A DNA stretch of 64,000 nt from Marmoricola endophyticus (GTDB lineage: Bacteria > Actinomycetota > Actinomycetes > Propionibacteriales > Nocardioidaceae). Positions 49,845 to 57,869 of the stretch are shown here, in pieces; position 1 is the stretch's first letter, and the number at the start of each line of letters is the position of its first letter. The notes under the pieces are model-generated. The model was not told where the DNA came from and searched no databases. It was given only the letters and a program-made list of their open reading frames with translations. The position numbers were made by a program, and so were the translations under genes. The stretch spans positions 2,295,556 through 2,359,555 of the forward strand of contig NZ_BMKQ01000001.1 in assembly GCF_014644415.1 (NCBI RefSeq), in the 5' to 3' direction.

Positions 49845-51086
49845 GTGGTCGAGCTCGTCGAGACCTTCGCCCACCTCGCCACCCTCACCGGGGCCGACCT
49901 CACCGACCCCGAGCGCATCGACCAGATCGGCCTCCTGGAGCAGATCAAGTCGGCCGCCAGCGCGGCCCAGGCGCGGATCACGGTCGCCTTCGACGCCAGC
50001 CAGCGCTCGCTGGCCGCCGCGCGCGGAGTCCCCGCCGCCAAGCAGGGCCAGGGCGTCGCCGACCAGGTCGCGCTGGCGCGGCGCGAGTCCCCGCACCGCG
50101 GCTCGACCCACCTCGGCCTGGCCAGGGCGCTCGTCGGCGAGATGCCGCACACCCTGGCAGCGCTCACCGCCGGGGAGACCAGCGAGTGGCGCGCGACAGT
50201 CATGGTCCGCGAGACCGCGGCCCTGTCCGTCGAGCACCGCGCGGTCGCCGCCGAGGCCCGGTCAGCGGGCTACCGTCTCGACCCGCAGTCGCTGATCACC
50301 CGGATCAAGCGTGCCGAGAGCGACCGCTGCGTGACGGTGCGCCCGGCGCCGGAGACCATGAGCTACGTGACCGGCACGCTGCCGGTGGCGCAGGGGGTCG
50401 CGGTCTACGCGGCGCTCCGCCGGCAGGCGGAGTCCGCGCGGTCTGCGGGTGACCCACGCTCGATGGGTCAGCTGATGGCCGACCTGCTCGTCGCCCGGGT
50501 GACCGGCCTCCCCGACGACGGCGACGGCGTGAAGCCGCCGGTCGAGGTGCACCTGGTGATGACCGACCGCACGCTGCTGGGCGACAGCGACGAGCCGGCC
50601 GAAGTCGTCGGCGGCGAGCCGCTGCCCGCCTGGCTGGCCCGTCGGGTCGTCTCCGAGGCGCACCGGGCGTGGCTGCGCCGGCTCTGGACGTCCCCGGACT
50701 CCAAGGACCTGGTCGCCACCGACAGCCGGCGGCGCGAGTTCACCGGCCAGCTGCGCCAGCTCCTCGTCGTTCGCGACCGCTTCTGCCGCACGCCGTACTG
50801 CGGAGCCCCGATCCGGCACGCCGATCACATCGAGCCGCACGCTGCAAGCGGAGAGACGAGCGCGGCCAACGGCGAGGGGCCGTGCGAGCGCTGCAACTAC
50901 ACCCGCCAGGTCATCGGCTGGCGGGCGCTCGCCGAGACCGCCGCCGACGGCGGCCGACACCGGGTCACCCTGGCCACCCCCACCGGCCACACCTACGTCT
51001 CCGAGCCGAGCAAGCCACCCGGCGCCGGGCCTCCGATGGGGATCGACCTGGTCGTCGGTGTCAGGTCGGTGGAGTACGCCGCCTGA
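49845..51086 (+). CDS. DUF222 / HNH endonuclease domain protein (13E12-like), apparent 5' frameshift
   Basis: A DUF222 protein with a C-terminal HNH nuclease domain (CRTPYCGAPIRHADHIEPHA ... CERCNYTRQ), as in the mycobacterial 13E12 repeat family. The frame from GTG 49845 gives 413 residues. The natural start should be ATG 49796, inside the SOS box and after a TAGAAT element, but that frame (MFDNRDAASPF) is one base out of phase. Removing one C from the CCCCC run at 49821-49825 would join them as MFDNRDAASPSVEQ. So the gene is either frameshifted, phase-variable or started at 49845. The first codons carry the repeat termini GGTGGTCGAGC and GTCGAGACC. Confidence 0.75.
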   Translation: MVELVETFAHLATLTGADLTDPERIDQIGLLEQIKSAASAAQARITVAFDASQRSLAAARGVPAAKQGQGVADQVALARRESPHRGSTHLGLARALVGEMPHTLAALTAGETSEWRATVMVRETAALSVEHRAVAAEARSAGYRLDPQSLITRIKRAESDRCVTVRPAPETMSYVTGTLPVAQGVAVYAALRRQAESARSAGDPRSMGQLMADLLVARVTGLPDDGDGVKPPVEVHLVMTDRTLLGDSDEPAEVVGGEPLPAWLARRVVSEAHRAWLRRLWTSPDSKDLVATDSRRREFTGQLRQLLVVRDRFCRTPYCGAPIRHADHIEPHAASGETSAANGEGPCERCNYTRQVIGWRALAETAADGGRHRVTLATPTGHTYVSEPSKPPGAGPPMGIDLVVGVRSVEYAA

Positions 51087-51089
51087 GCC

Positions 51090-51890
51090 TCACCCTGCCC
51101 GCACCCGGCCTAGCGCGGTGAGGTCGTCGAGGTCGTAGCCGAAGCACGCCGCCACCTCGCGGGCCTCCTCGACCGCCGCAGCGAGCGTGCGGTCTCGCGG
51201 CGTCGCCGCCCACCGCTCGGCGTACGCCGCGTCGACGGTGGGATCCAGCTCCACCGGCTCGAAGCCGGGGCCGAGCCCCGCGAGATCGGCGACACCGTCC
51301 AGCACGCCCACCGGGTCCCGCCCGAGGTCCTCCCAGCGGAACAGGACCCGCGAGGAGACGTGCGGCAGGTCCTCGAGCAGCAGGCGGTGGGCGGCGGTCC
51401 AGTGCCGCAGGGTCCCGCCCAACGGGGCGGCCCGCCCGAGCCGGCGACGCCAGAAGCCGGTGGCGAGCTTCTGCGTCGCGAGCGCGACGGCGGCGGGGTG
51501 ACGTACGACGACGACGAAGCGCGCGTCGGGGAACAGGCCCTGCAGGTAGCGCATCCGGATCAGGTTGGGCGGGGACTTCTCGATCAGCACCCGACGGTCG
51601 TCGGGCCAGACGCGCGCCCACTGCGCGAAGAGCCGGCGGGCGTCGCCGGGCGACGCGTCGGACTCGGTGAGGTGGGAGCGCGGGTCGTGGGCGAAGCGTC
51701 CGGGGCCGCCGTGACGTCGCGCGGTCGGGAACACGTCCTGCAGGTGCTGGCCCTCGTCGTGCGGTGCGGTGGTCCCCAGCAGCGCGCCCACGTCGGGGTG
51801 GGTCGCCATGGTGGCGTGCAGCTGGGTCGTCCCGCTGCGGTGCAGCCCGCTGATGAAGACCAGGGTCCGGTCGTCCCAGGGCTCGCCCAC
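51090..51890 (-). CDS. Sulfotransferase family protein
   Basis: A 266-residue PAPS-dependent sulfotransferase with the 5'-phosphosulfate loop ISGLHRSGTTQLH at about 13-25 and the 3'-phosphate region VVVVRHPAAVALA. A typical EKSPPN motif precedes it. It is shorter than the other two and has little C-terminal extension. It is the last gene of a minus-strand operon flippase - sulfotransferase - sulfotransferase, with a 1-nt gap from the upstream gene, so it probably sulfates the exported glycan or its lipid-linked unit. Confidence 0.86.
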   Translation of the reverse strand: MGEPWDDRTLVFISGLHRSGTTQLHATMATHPDVGALLGTTAPHDEGQHLQDVFPTARRHGGPGRFAHDPRSHLTESDASPGDARRLFAQWARVWPDDRRVLIEKSPPNLIRMRYLQGLFPDARFVVVVRHPAAVALATQKLATGFWRRRLGRAAPLGGTLRHWTAAHRLLLEDLPHVSSRVLFRWEDLGRDPVGVLDGVADLAGLGPGFEPVELDPTVDAAYAERWAATPRDRTLAAAVEEAREVAACFGYDLDDLTALGRVRAG

Positions 51891-51891
51891 G

Positions 51892-52635
51892 TCAGTAGCC
51901 CAGCTCGCGCGCGAGCGGCCGGGAGAGAAGCCGGGAGGTGGTGGCGAGCAGCGGGTCGAGCTTCTTCTTGGCGGTCGACCCCTGGCGGCGCTGCTGGGTA
52001 CGTCGCCAGTAGCGGTCGGGCACGTCGTGCGGCCGGCTCTCGAAGTCGAGGACCGCGTCGTCCCACGGCTCGCCGAGGAAGTCCAGCAGCGCGCGCATGG
52101 TGCCCTCGCGGTCCGCGACGAGCGCCTCGTAGCGCAGCTCGTGGTACTGCCCCGGGCGCGCCTGCTCGCCTGCGCTCCGTGCGGCGCGGACGTACTGCTT
52201 CCACTTCACCGGCGCCTTGAGCGCCGACCGGTAGCCGAAGGCCGTGCGGTGCGAGGCGACGACGTCGCGAGGGTCGCGGATCACGTGGACGACCTGCGCG
52301 TCGGGGAACAGCTCCCAGACGAAAGGCAGGATCAGCGCGTACAGGGGGCTCTTGTCCGCCCACCGCCGCTTGCCCTTGGAGGCGGCGTAGTCGCGCTGGA
52401 CGGAGCCGAAGTACTCCCGGGTCTTCGCCAGCCAGGCCTCGCGAGGCGGACCGAAACGGGCCAGCCGCTCCCAGCTGTCGCCGGTGATCGGCTCCATCCA
52501 GGACAGGAACCGGGTCTCGGGCCCGCACGCGATGTCGGGGTGGGAGTCCAGCATCAGGCGCAGCACGGTGGTGCCGGAGCGCTGGCAGCCGACGACGAAG
52601 ATCGGCGATCCGGGTGCGGGCGAGGAGTCGCTCAT
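51892..52635 (-). CDS. Sulfotransferase family protein
   Basis: A 247-residue sulfotransferase with VVGCQRSGTTVLRLMLDSHP at the N-terminus (phosphosulfate loop), WADKSPLY and the 3'-phosphate motif HVIRDPRDVVASH. The frame is open further upstream, but the ATG at 52635 overlaps the flippase stop (ATGA), and the loop then sits at the normal place. It is the middle gene of the flippase-sulfotransferase operon. Confidence 0.88.
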   Translation of the reverse strand: MSDSSPAPGSPIFVVGCQRSGTTVLRLMLDSHPDIACGPETRFLSWMEPITGDSWERLARFGPPREAWLAKTREYFGSVQRDYAASKGKRRWADKSPLYALILPFVWELFPDAQVVHVIRDPRDVVASHRTAFGYRSALKAPVKWKQYVRAARSAGEQARPGQYHELRYEALVADREGTMRALLDFLGEPWDDAVLDFESRPHDVPDRYWRRTQQRRQGSTAKKKLDPLLATTSRLLSRPLARELGY

Positions 52636-54299
52636 CCGAGCTCGCCCCCCACGCGGGTCTCCGCGTGCTCGTCGGCCGCGAGACCGGCCAGCCGGTCCGC
52701 GGGGGCGTCGGGCGGCTGCACCGTGCGCAGCGAGGACGCGTACGCCCCGCCGAGCACGCGGCCGAACCAGCGGCGCATCGTGCCGGGGAGCGTGGCGTGC
52801 AGCTCGACGCCGAGCCGTGCCAAGGGGCGCAGCAGCGCGGAGCGCGGCGCGAGGCGTACCAGCATCAGGCACACGAGGATCGCCAGCGGCCACGCCACGG
52901 CGACCTCGACCGCGGGCGGCGCGTCGGCCGGCGCGAGAGCCCAGCGGGCACCGAGGCCGATGGCGCCGGCCGCCACGGCCGGCGCGAGCGCGGGGAGGTG
53001 GGCGGCGGCGAACTCGCGCCACCGCATCTCGATCAGCCGCAGGCACAGCTGGGCGGAGTACGCGTAGTTCAGCCCGAGGGCCACGAGCACGCCGACGGCG
53101 ACCCCGTGCAGACCCCAGCGCTGACCGACGTACGCCCCGACGAAGACGAGGACGGCGAAGACGGTGTTGCGCACCGCGCGCCGGTAGACGGCGCCCCGCG
53201 CCTTCATCAACGCGTCGGTCAGCTTGGAGGTCGTACGGAACAGCAGGCCGAAGATGATGATGTCGAAGGCGGCACGCAGCGGCAGCCACTGGTCGCCGAG
53301 CAGCAGCCGCACGAGCGGCTCGGAGGTGGCGGCGGCGAGCACCGAGACCGGCAGCGCCAGCGCCGTCAGCACCCCGACACCCATGCCGAAGACCCGGCGC
53401 AGCGTGCGCAGGTCGTCCTGACGTGCGGCCATCGCGGGGAAGAGCACCTCGTTGGCGACCTGCCCGAAGAGGTTCGCCGGCATCTGCACGAGCTGGTACG
53501 CGCGCCCGTAGAACCCGAGCGCGGCCGCGCCGAGGTAGCGCCCGACGACCACGTTGTCGACCTGGGTGGCCGCCCAGCTGGCGATCCGACCGAGGGTCAG
53601 ACCTGCGCCGAAGTTGAGCAGCTCGCCGGCGACGCGGCGCTCCAGCGACGGGCGGTACGGGTAGGGCGCCAGCACGGTGACCAGCAGCGCGCGCATCGCG
53701 CTCTGGCCGAGCTGGCCCCACACGATCGCCCACGGTCCGAAGCCGAGCAGCGCCAGGGTGACGGCGACGCCGCCGTACCCGACGGCGTACGAGGCGAGCT
53801 CGGCCCCGGCGAGCCGGCCGAAGTGCAGCCTGCGGGAGAGCAGGAAGTCGCTGAGGGTCAGGCCGTTCAGCACGAACATCACGGCCAGCACGCGCAGGAT
53901 CGGCACCAGGCCGTCGAGCCGGAGCAGGTCCTCGATCGCCGGAGCGAGGACGAAGACGAGGGCGAAGGAGATCAGCCCGGTGAGCACCGAGAGCGTCCAG
54001 CCGACCCGCATGTGGGCGACGGTGAGCTCGGCGCGCTGGATGATCGCCTGCCCGACGCCGCTCTCGGCGATCGCCGTCGCCAGGAAGACGATGATCAGGG
54101 CGCCGGAGACGACACCGAAGTCCTCGGGGGTGAGCAGCCGGGCGAGGACGGTGAGGAACCCGAGCTGCAGCAGCGCCTGGCCGCCGGTCGACGCGCCCAT
54201 GACGACCATGCCGTGCGCCGTCCGGGCGCGCAGGCTCCGGTCACCGCGGCCGAGGTCCGGCTCCCTGCGGCGGCTCCCGGCGCGAGCGGTCCTGGCCAC
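52632..54299 (-). CDS. Wzx-like polysaccharide flippase (MOP superfamily)
   Basis: A 555-residue membrane protein with about 12-14 hydrophobic segments of the polysaccharide-exporter type. Motifs include GQALLQLGFLTVLARLLTPEDFGV near the N-terminus, the SAAIII-like QVDNVVVGRYLGAAALGFYGRAYQL centre and MPANLFGQVANEVLFPAMA. It would flip undecaprenyl-linked repeat units across the membrane. The start at GTG 54299 is chosen because a TATGCT hexamer lies 7 nt upstream; an ATG four codons earlier overlaps that hexamer. Confidence 0.87.
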   Translation of the reverse strand: MARTARAGSRRREPDLGRGDRSLRARTAHGMVVMGASTGGQALLQLGFLTVLARLLTPEDFGVVSGALIIVFLATAIAESGVGQAIIQRAELTVAHMRVGWTLSVLTGLISFALVFVLAPAIEDLLRLDGLVPILRVLAVMFVLNGLTLSDFLLSRRLHFGRLAGAELASYAVGYGGVAVTLALLGFGPWAIVWGQLGQSAMRALLVTVLAPYPYRPSLERRVAGELLNFGAGLTLGRIASWAATQVDNVVVGRYLGAAALGFYGRAYQLVQMPANLFGQVANEVLFPAMAARQDDLRTLRRVFGMGVGVLTALALPVSVLAAATSEPLVRLLLGDQWLPLRAAFDIIIFGLLFRTTSKLTDALMKARGAVYRRAVRNTVFAVLVFVGAYVGQRWGLHGVAVGVLVALGLNYAYSAQLCLRLIEMRWREFAAAHLPALAPAVAAGAIGLGARWALAPADAPPAVEVAVAWPLAILVCLMLVRLAPRSALLRPLARLGVELHATLPGTMRRWFGRVLGGAYASSLRTVQPPDAPADRLAGLAADEHAETRVGGELG

Positions 54300-54389
54300 G
54301 AACCGGAGCATAGAGGGGTGCGGGCCGCACCGCTCCGGCGTGGCGACGGACGGTCGGTCCGCGCGCGGGTGGTCTGGACCGTCGGTGGC

Positions 54390-54992
54390 TCAGCCGCGCA
54401 GCAGGGTCTCGAAGTCCGGCAGGTCGTCACCGAAGGCGACCGGGTCGCCCTTCTCCGGCCGGGCGAGGACCGCGTCGGCCAGCTCCGCCCCGGCGCGCTC
54501 GATGCGCGGGCCGAGGTCCGCGTCGTTGCCCCAGTCGTCCGAGGCCGCGAACACCGCGGTCGGCACCACGCTCGCGCGCAGGTAGCCGAACAGCGGACGC
54601 AGCGCGTGGTCGAGCACCAGGCTGTGGCGCCCGGTCCCGGCGGTCGCGCCCAGCAGCACCGGCGTACGGCTCAGCGCGTCGCGGTCGAGCACGTCGAAGA
54701 ACGACTTGAACAGCCCGGAGTACGACGCCGAGAACACCGGCGTCACCGCCACCACGCCGTCGGCGGCGGCCAGCGCCGCCTGGGCGTCGGCCAGCTCGTC
54801 GGCGGCGAAGCCGGTGAGCATCGCGTTGGTGATCTCGTGCGCGACGGCGCGCAGCTCGACGGTGCGTACGTCGACCTCGACACCACGGCTGCGCAGCGTG
54901 TCGGCAGCCGCCTCCCCGAGCCGGTCCGCGAGGAGCCGGGTCGAGGAGGGGTCGGAGAGCCCGCCGGAGACGACGACCAGTCGGCGGCTCAT
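54390..54992 (-). CDS. NADPH-dependent FMN reductase (CE1759 type)
   Basis: A 200-residue flavodoxin-fold reductase (LVVVSGGLSDPSSTRLLADRL, then VTPVFSASYSGLFKSFFDVLD for FMN). It would supply reduced FMN to the adjacent luciferase-like oxidoreductase, a pairing known as CE1758/CE1759. The start is ambiguous: ATG 54992 gives the normal N-terminus, while ATG 55058 overlaps the upstream stop (ATGA) and adds 22 Arg/Ser-rich residues. Confidence 0.85.
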   Translation of the reverse strand: MSRRLVVVSGGLSDPSSTRLLADRLGEAAADTLRSRGVEVDVRTVELRAVAHEITNAMLTGFAADELADAQAALAAADGVVAVTPVFSASYSGLFKSFFDVLDRDALSRTPVLLGATAGTGRHSLVLDHALRPLFGYLRASVVPTAVFAASDDWGNDADLGPRIERAGAELADAVLARPEKGDPVAFGDDLPDFETLLRG

Positions 54993-55054
54993 TGCGGGGT
55001 CCCCGCGGCGTTGCTCGGAGGAGCGAAGCGGGAGAGAGGAACGTCGTGGGGTAC

Positions 55055-56146
55055 TCATGCGAGGACCTCCTCGGCGGGAGCGGGAGCGACCCGCGGGTGG
55101 ACCGGCGGGTCGGACGGGACGTGCTCGGGGCGTACGGCCTCGAAGGCCGGCCGCAGCTCGGCGACGACCTCGCCCAGCAGGTCGAGCTGGTGCAGGACGG
55201 TGTCCAGCGGCAGCCCGGCGTGGTCGATGAGGAACAGCTGGCGCTGGTAGTCGCCGACGTACTCGCGGAAGGAGAGCGTGCGCTCGACGACCTGCGCCGG
55301 CGAGCCGACGGTCAGCGGGGTCTGGGAGGTGAACTCCTCCAGGGAGGGCCCGTAGCCGTACACCGGCGCCTTGTCGAAGTACGGGCGGAACTCCCGCACC
55401 GCGTCCTGCGAGTTGCGGGCCATGTAGACCTGACCGCCGAGCCCGACGATCGCCTGGTCCGCGCGACCGTGCCCGTAGTGCTCGAAGCGCCTGCGGTAGA
55501 GCCCCACCATCTGCTCGGTGTGGCTGGCCGGCCAGAAGATGTGGTTGGCGAAGAACCCGTCGCCGTAGTACGCGGCCTGCTCGGCGATCTCCGGGCTGCG
55601 GATCGAGCCGTGCCACACGAACGGCGGCACCCCGTCCAGGGGCCGTGGGGTGGAGGTGAAGCCCTGGAGCGGCGTGCGGTGCTTGCCCTGCCAGTCGACG
55701 TTCTCCTCGCGCCAGAGTCGGTGCAGCAGCGCGTAGTTCTCGATCGCCAGCTCGATGCCGTCGCGGATGTCGCGACCGAACCAGGGGTAGACCGGGCCGG
55801 TGTTGCCGCGTCCGAGCATCAGGTCCAGCCGGCCGTCGGCGAGGTGCTGGGTGTACGCGTAGTCCTCGGCGAGGCGCACCGGGTCGTTGGTGGTGATCAG
55901 CGTCGTCGCGGTGGACAGCGAGAGCGTCGAGGTCCGGGCGGCGACGTTGGCCATCAGGACCGGCGGGTTGGCCGGCGCCGCGAACGGCGGGTTGTGGTGC
56001 TCGCCGAAGGCGACCACGTCCAGCCCGACCTCCTCGGCCTTCTCGGCGATCGCGACCGTGCTCTTGATTCGCTCGTGCTCCGACGGAGTCCGGCCGGTCG
56101 TGGGGTCCTGCGTGACATCACCGACGGTGAAGATGCCGAACTGCAT
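55055..56146 (-). CDS. LLM-class flavin-dependent oxidoreductase (CE1758 type)
   Basis: A 363-residue TIM-barrel flavoenzyme of the bacterial luciferase family (MQFGIFTVGDVTQDP, FGEHHNPPFAAPANPP, GRLDLMLGRGN). It uses FMNH2 from the downstream reductase to oxygenate or reduce an unknown substrate. The ATG has a GGGAGG site about 7 nt upstream. A perfect palindrome at 56165-56184 lies in front and probably controls this two-gene operon. Confidence 0.88.
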   Translation of the reverse strand: MQFGIFTVGDVTQDPTTGRTPSEHERIKSTVAIAEKAEEVGLDVVAFGEHHNPPFAAPANPPVLMANVAARTSTLSLSTATTLITTNDPVRLAEDYAYTQHLADGRLDLMLGRGNTGPVYPWFGRDIRDGIELAIENYALLHRLWREENVDWQGKHRTPLQGFTSTPRPLDGVPPFVWHGSIRSPEIAEQAAYYGDGFFANHIFWPASHTEQMVGLYRRRFEHYGHGRADQAIVGLGGQVYMARNSQDAVREFRPYFDKAPVYGYGPSLEEFTSQTPLTVGSPAQVVERTLSFREYVGDYQRQLFLIDHAGLPLDTVLHQLDLLGEVVAELRPAFEAVRPEHVPSDPPVHPRVAPAPAEEVLA

Positions 56147-56164
56147 GGTGCGCCTCCCGACTAG

Positions 56165-56184
56165 GTAGTTGACGACTCAACTAC
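56165..56184. promoter_or_regulatory. Orphan MarR/HxlR-type operator
   Basis: GTAGTTGA-CGAC-TCAACTAC is a perfect inverted repeat with a 4-nt spacer, 19 nt upstream of the LLM oxidoreductase start. AT-rich TTGA/TCAA palindromes are typical of winged-helix repressors. No such regulator gene lies next to it in this window. Confidence 0.7.
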
Positions 56185-56212
56185 AAGGGGCCTCGCTGTG
56201 TTCCCGGCCCGG

Positions 56213-56650
56213 TCAGTCGCGGGGCTCGAGCACGAACAGCGGGATCTCGCGATCGGTCTTCGTCTGGTACTCGGCGTACGTCGGCCAGGTCGCGACCGCG
56301 TGCTCCCACCAGTCGGCCCGCTCGGCGCCCTCGAGCCGGCGCACGGAGTACGTCGCCTTGTGCCCGCGGTCCTGCAGGTCGACCTCCGGGTGGGCCACGA
56401 AGTTGTGGTACCACTCCGGGTTCTCGTCGGCACCGCCCTTGGACGCGACCGCGAGGTAGGAGCCGTCCCGCTCCACCCGCATCACCGGGTTCTTGCGCAG
56501 GTTGCCCGACTTGGCGCCGATCGAGGTGATCACGACGACCGGGTAGCCGCCCAGCTCGCCCCCCTCGCGCCCGTCGGTCGCCTCGTACTCCGCGACGTTC
56601 TCTCGCACCCACTGGGTCTTGCTGGGGACGTACGTTCCGCTCAGTGTCAT
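56213..56650 (-). CDS. Deazaflavin (F420)-dependent nitroreductase family protein, Ddn-like
   Basis: A 145-residue split-barrel protein of the Ddn/FDOR-A family: VVVITSIGAKSGNLRKNPVMRVE, a GGADENPEWYHNFVAHPEV cofactor loop and DREIPLFVLE at the end. It would use reduced coenzyme F420 to reduce quinones, enones or nitro compounds. The ATG is at 56650. It is separated from the LLM gene by the operator region. Confidence 0.88.
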   Translation of the reverse strand: MTLSGTYVPSKTQWVRENVAEYEATDGREGGELGGYPVVVITSIGAKSGNLRKNPVMRVERDGSYLAVASKGGADENPEWYHNFVAHPEVDLQDRGHKATYSVRRLEGAERADWWEHAVATWPTYAEYQTKTDREIPLFVLEPRD

Positions 56651-56753
56651 GTCCGGGCAACGAGCAGACCCCGCGCAGGATTCCGTCGCTGGTGCCGGAG
56701 GTCACCCGGATCAGCGCCCGAGGATGCGTGCGTCCGGCGCCGGAAGCACGCCG

Positions 56754-57809
56754 CTAGGACGACCGGTCCCGGCCGAGCGTGCGCAGGTCGAGCACGAAGC
56801 GCCAGCGCACGTCGGACGCGCGCAGCCGGCGTTGCGCCTCCTCGTGCGCCGAGGCCGGCAGCAGCTCGACCTCTGCGGTGATCGCGTGATCGGCGGCGAA
56901 GGCCAGCATCTCGCGGGTGCTGCGGACACTGCCGGTGCCGGAGCCGGTGAGCTGGTGCCGGCCCCACCGCAGGCTGAACGACGAGACGTCGATCCGCTCT
57001 GCGATGCCGAGCACACACATCGTCGCGCCGATGCGGAGCGTGTCCAGGTACGGCGAGGGGTCGTGGCTGCCGGACCCGGTGTCGACGACGAGGTCCAGGG
57101 TGCGGCCGCGCGCCTGCATCGAGGCCGTGTCGGAGGAGACCACCACGTCGTGGGCGCCGAGCGCGCTCGCCGCGTCCACCTTGGTCGGAGACGTCGTGAA
57201 GACGGTCACGTGCGCGCCGAGCGCGACGGCGAACCTGATCGCCAGGTGACCGAGACCTCCGAGACCGACGACGCCGACCCGGGAGCCGCGCCCGACGGCG
57301 TAGTTCCGCAGCGGCTCCCACACGGTGACCCCTGCGCACATCAACGGCGCGGCCGCCGCGGCGTCGAGTCCGGCCGGCAGCCGGTGGACGAAGCGGGAGC
57401 GGGCGACCATCTCGCCGGACCACCCGCCGCAGGTCACGGTGCCGTCGCGGCGATCGGTGCCGCCGTACGTCGGCGTGGGGAAATGGCGGCAGTAGTTCTC
57501 CAGCCCCGCTCGACACTCCTCGCACTCCCCGCACGAGTCGACGATGTTGCCGACCGCCACGAGGTCGCCCGGCCGGAGATCGCTCACCCCCGGGCCGACC
57601 GCACTGACCCGCCCGGTCATCTCGTGCCCCGGGACGAGCGGGGTGTCGTGGGAGTGCGCGTGCTCGATCGCGTGCAGGTCCGAGGCGCACACCCCGCAGA
57701 ACCACACGTCGAGGGCGACGTCGTCGTCGCGCAGGTCGCGGCGACGGATCGTCTCCACCGAGGCCGACGGGTGGGCGCTGTCGAACAGCAGGGCGAGGGT
57801 CTCGCGCAT
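56754..57809 (-). CDS. Zinc-dependent alcohol dehydrogenase (MDR family)
   Basis: A 351-residue NAD(P)-dependent alcohol dehydrogenase. The catalytic zinc site is CGVCASDLH ... PGHEMTG ... C, and the structural zinc site has four Cys (CGECEECRAGLENYC). The Rossmann motif is GVVGLGGLGHLAIR. It is close to cinnamyl/YahK-type aldehyde reductases. The ATG is 21 nt from a palindromic operator shared with the divergent TetR gene, so it is probably induced by an aldehyde or alcohol. Confidence 0.9.
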   Translation of the reverse strand: MRETLALLFDSAHPSASVETIRRRDLRDDDVALDVWFCGVCASDLHAIEHAHSHDTPLVPGHEMTGRVSAVGPGVSDLRPGDLVAVGNIVDSCGECEECRAGLENYCRHFPTPTYGGTDRRDGTVTCGGWSGEMVARSRFVHRLPAGLDAAAAAPLMCAGVTVWEPLRNYAVGRGSRVGVVGLGGLGHLAIRFAVALGAHVTVFTTSPTKVDAASALGAHDVVVSSDTASMQARGRTLDLVVDTGSGSHDPSPYLDTLRIGATMCVLGIAERIDVSSFSLRWGRHQLTGSGTGSVRSTREMLAFAADHAITAEVELLPASAHEEAQRRLRASDVRWRFVLDLRTLGRDRSS

Positions 57810-57830
57810 CGGCTACTCCTTAAGGCAGTA

Positions 57831-57859
57831 GTGCCACTATGGCACAACTGCCAATGGCA
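57831..57859. promoter_or_regulatory. Double TetR operator between the alcohol dehydrogenase and tetR
   Basis: Two palindromes share the TGCCA/TGGCA half-sites: GTGCCACTATGGCAC (57831-57845, perfect with 3-nt centre) and TGCCAATGGCA (57849-57859, perfect with 1-nt centre). They fill the divergent promoter between the two genes. Confidence 0.75.
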
Positions 57860-57869
57860 CACTCGTGCC

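Noticed and set aside
49783-51086. DUF222-HNH gene as an active mobile element or intein
   Set aside because: No terminal repeats bound the gene, no transposase or integrase is present, and no host gene is interrupted in frame.
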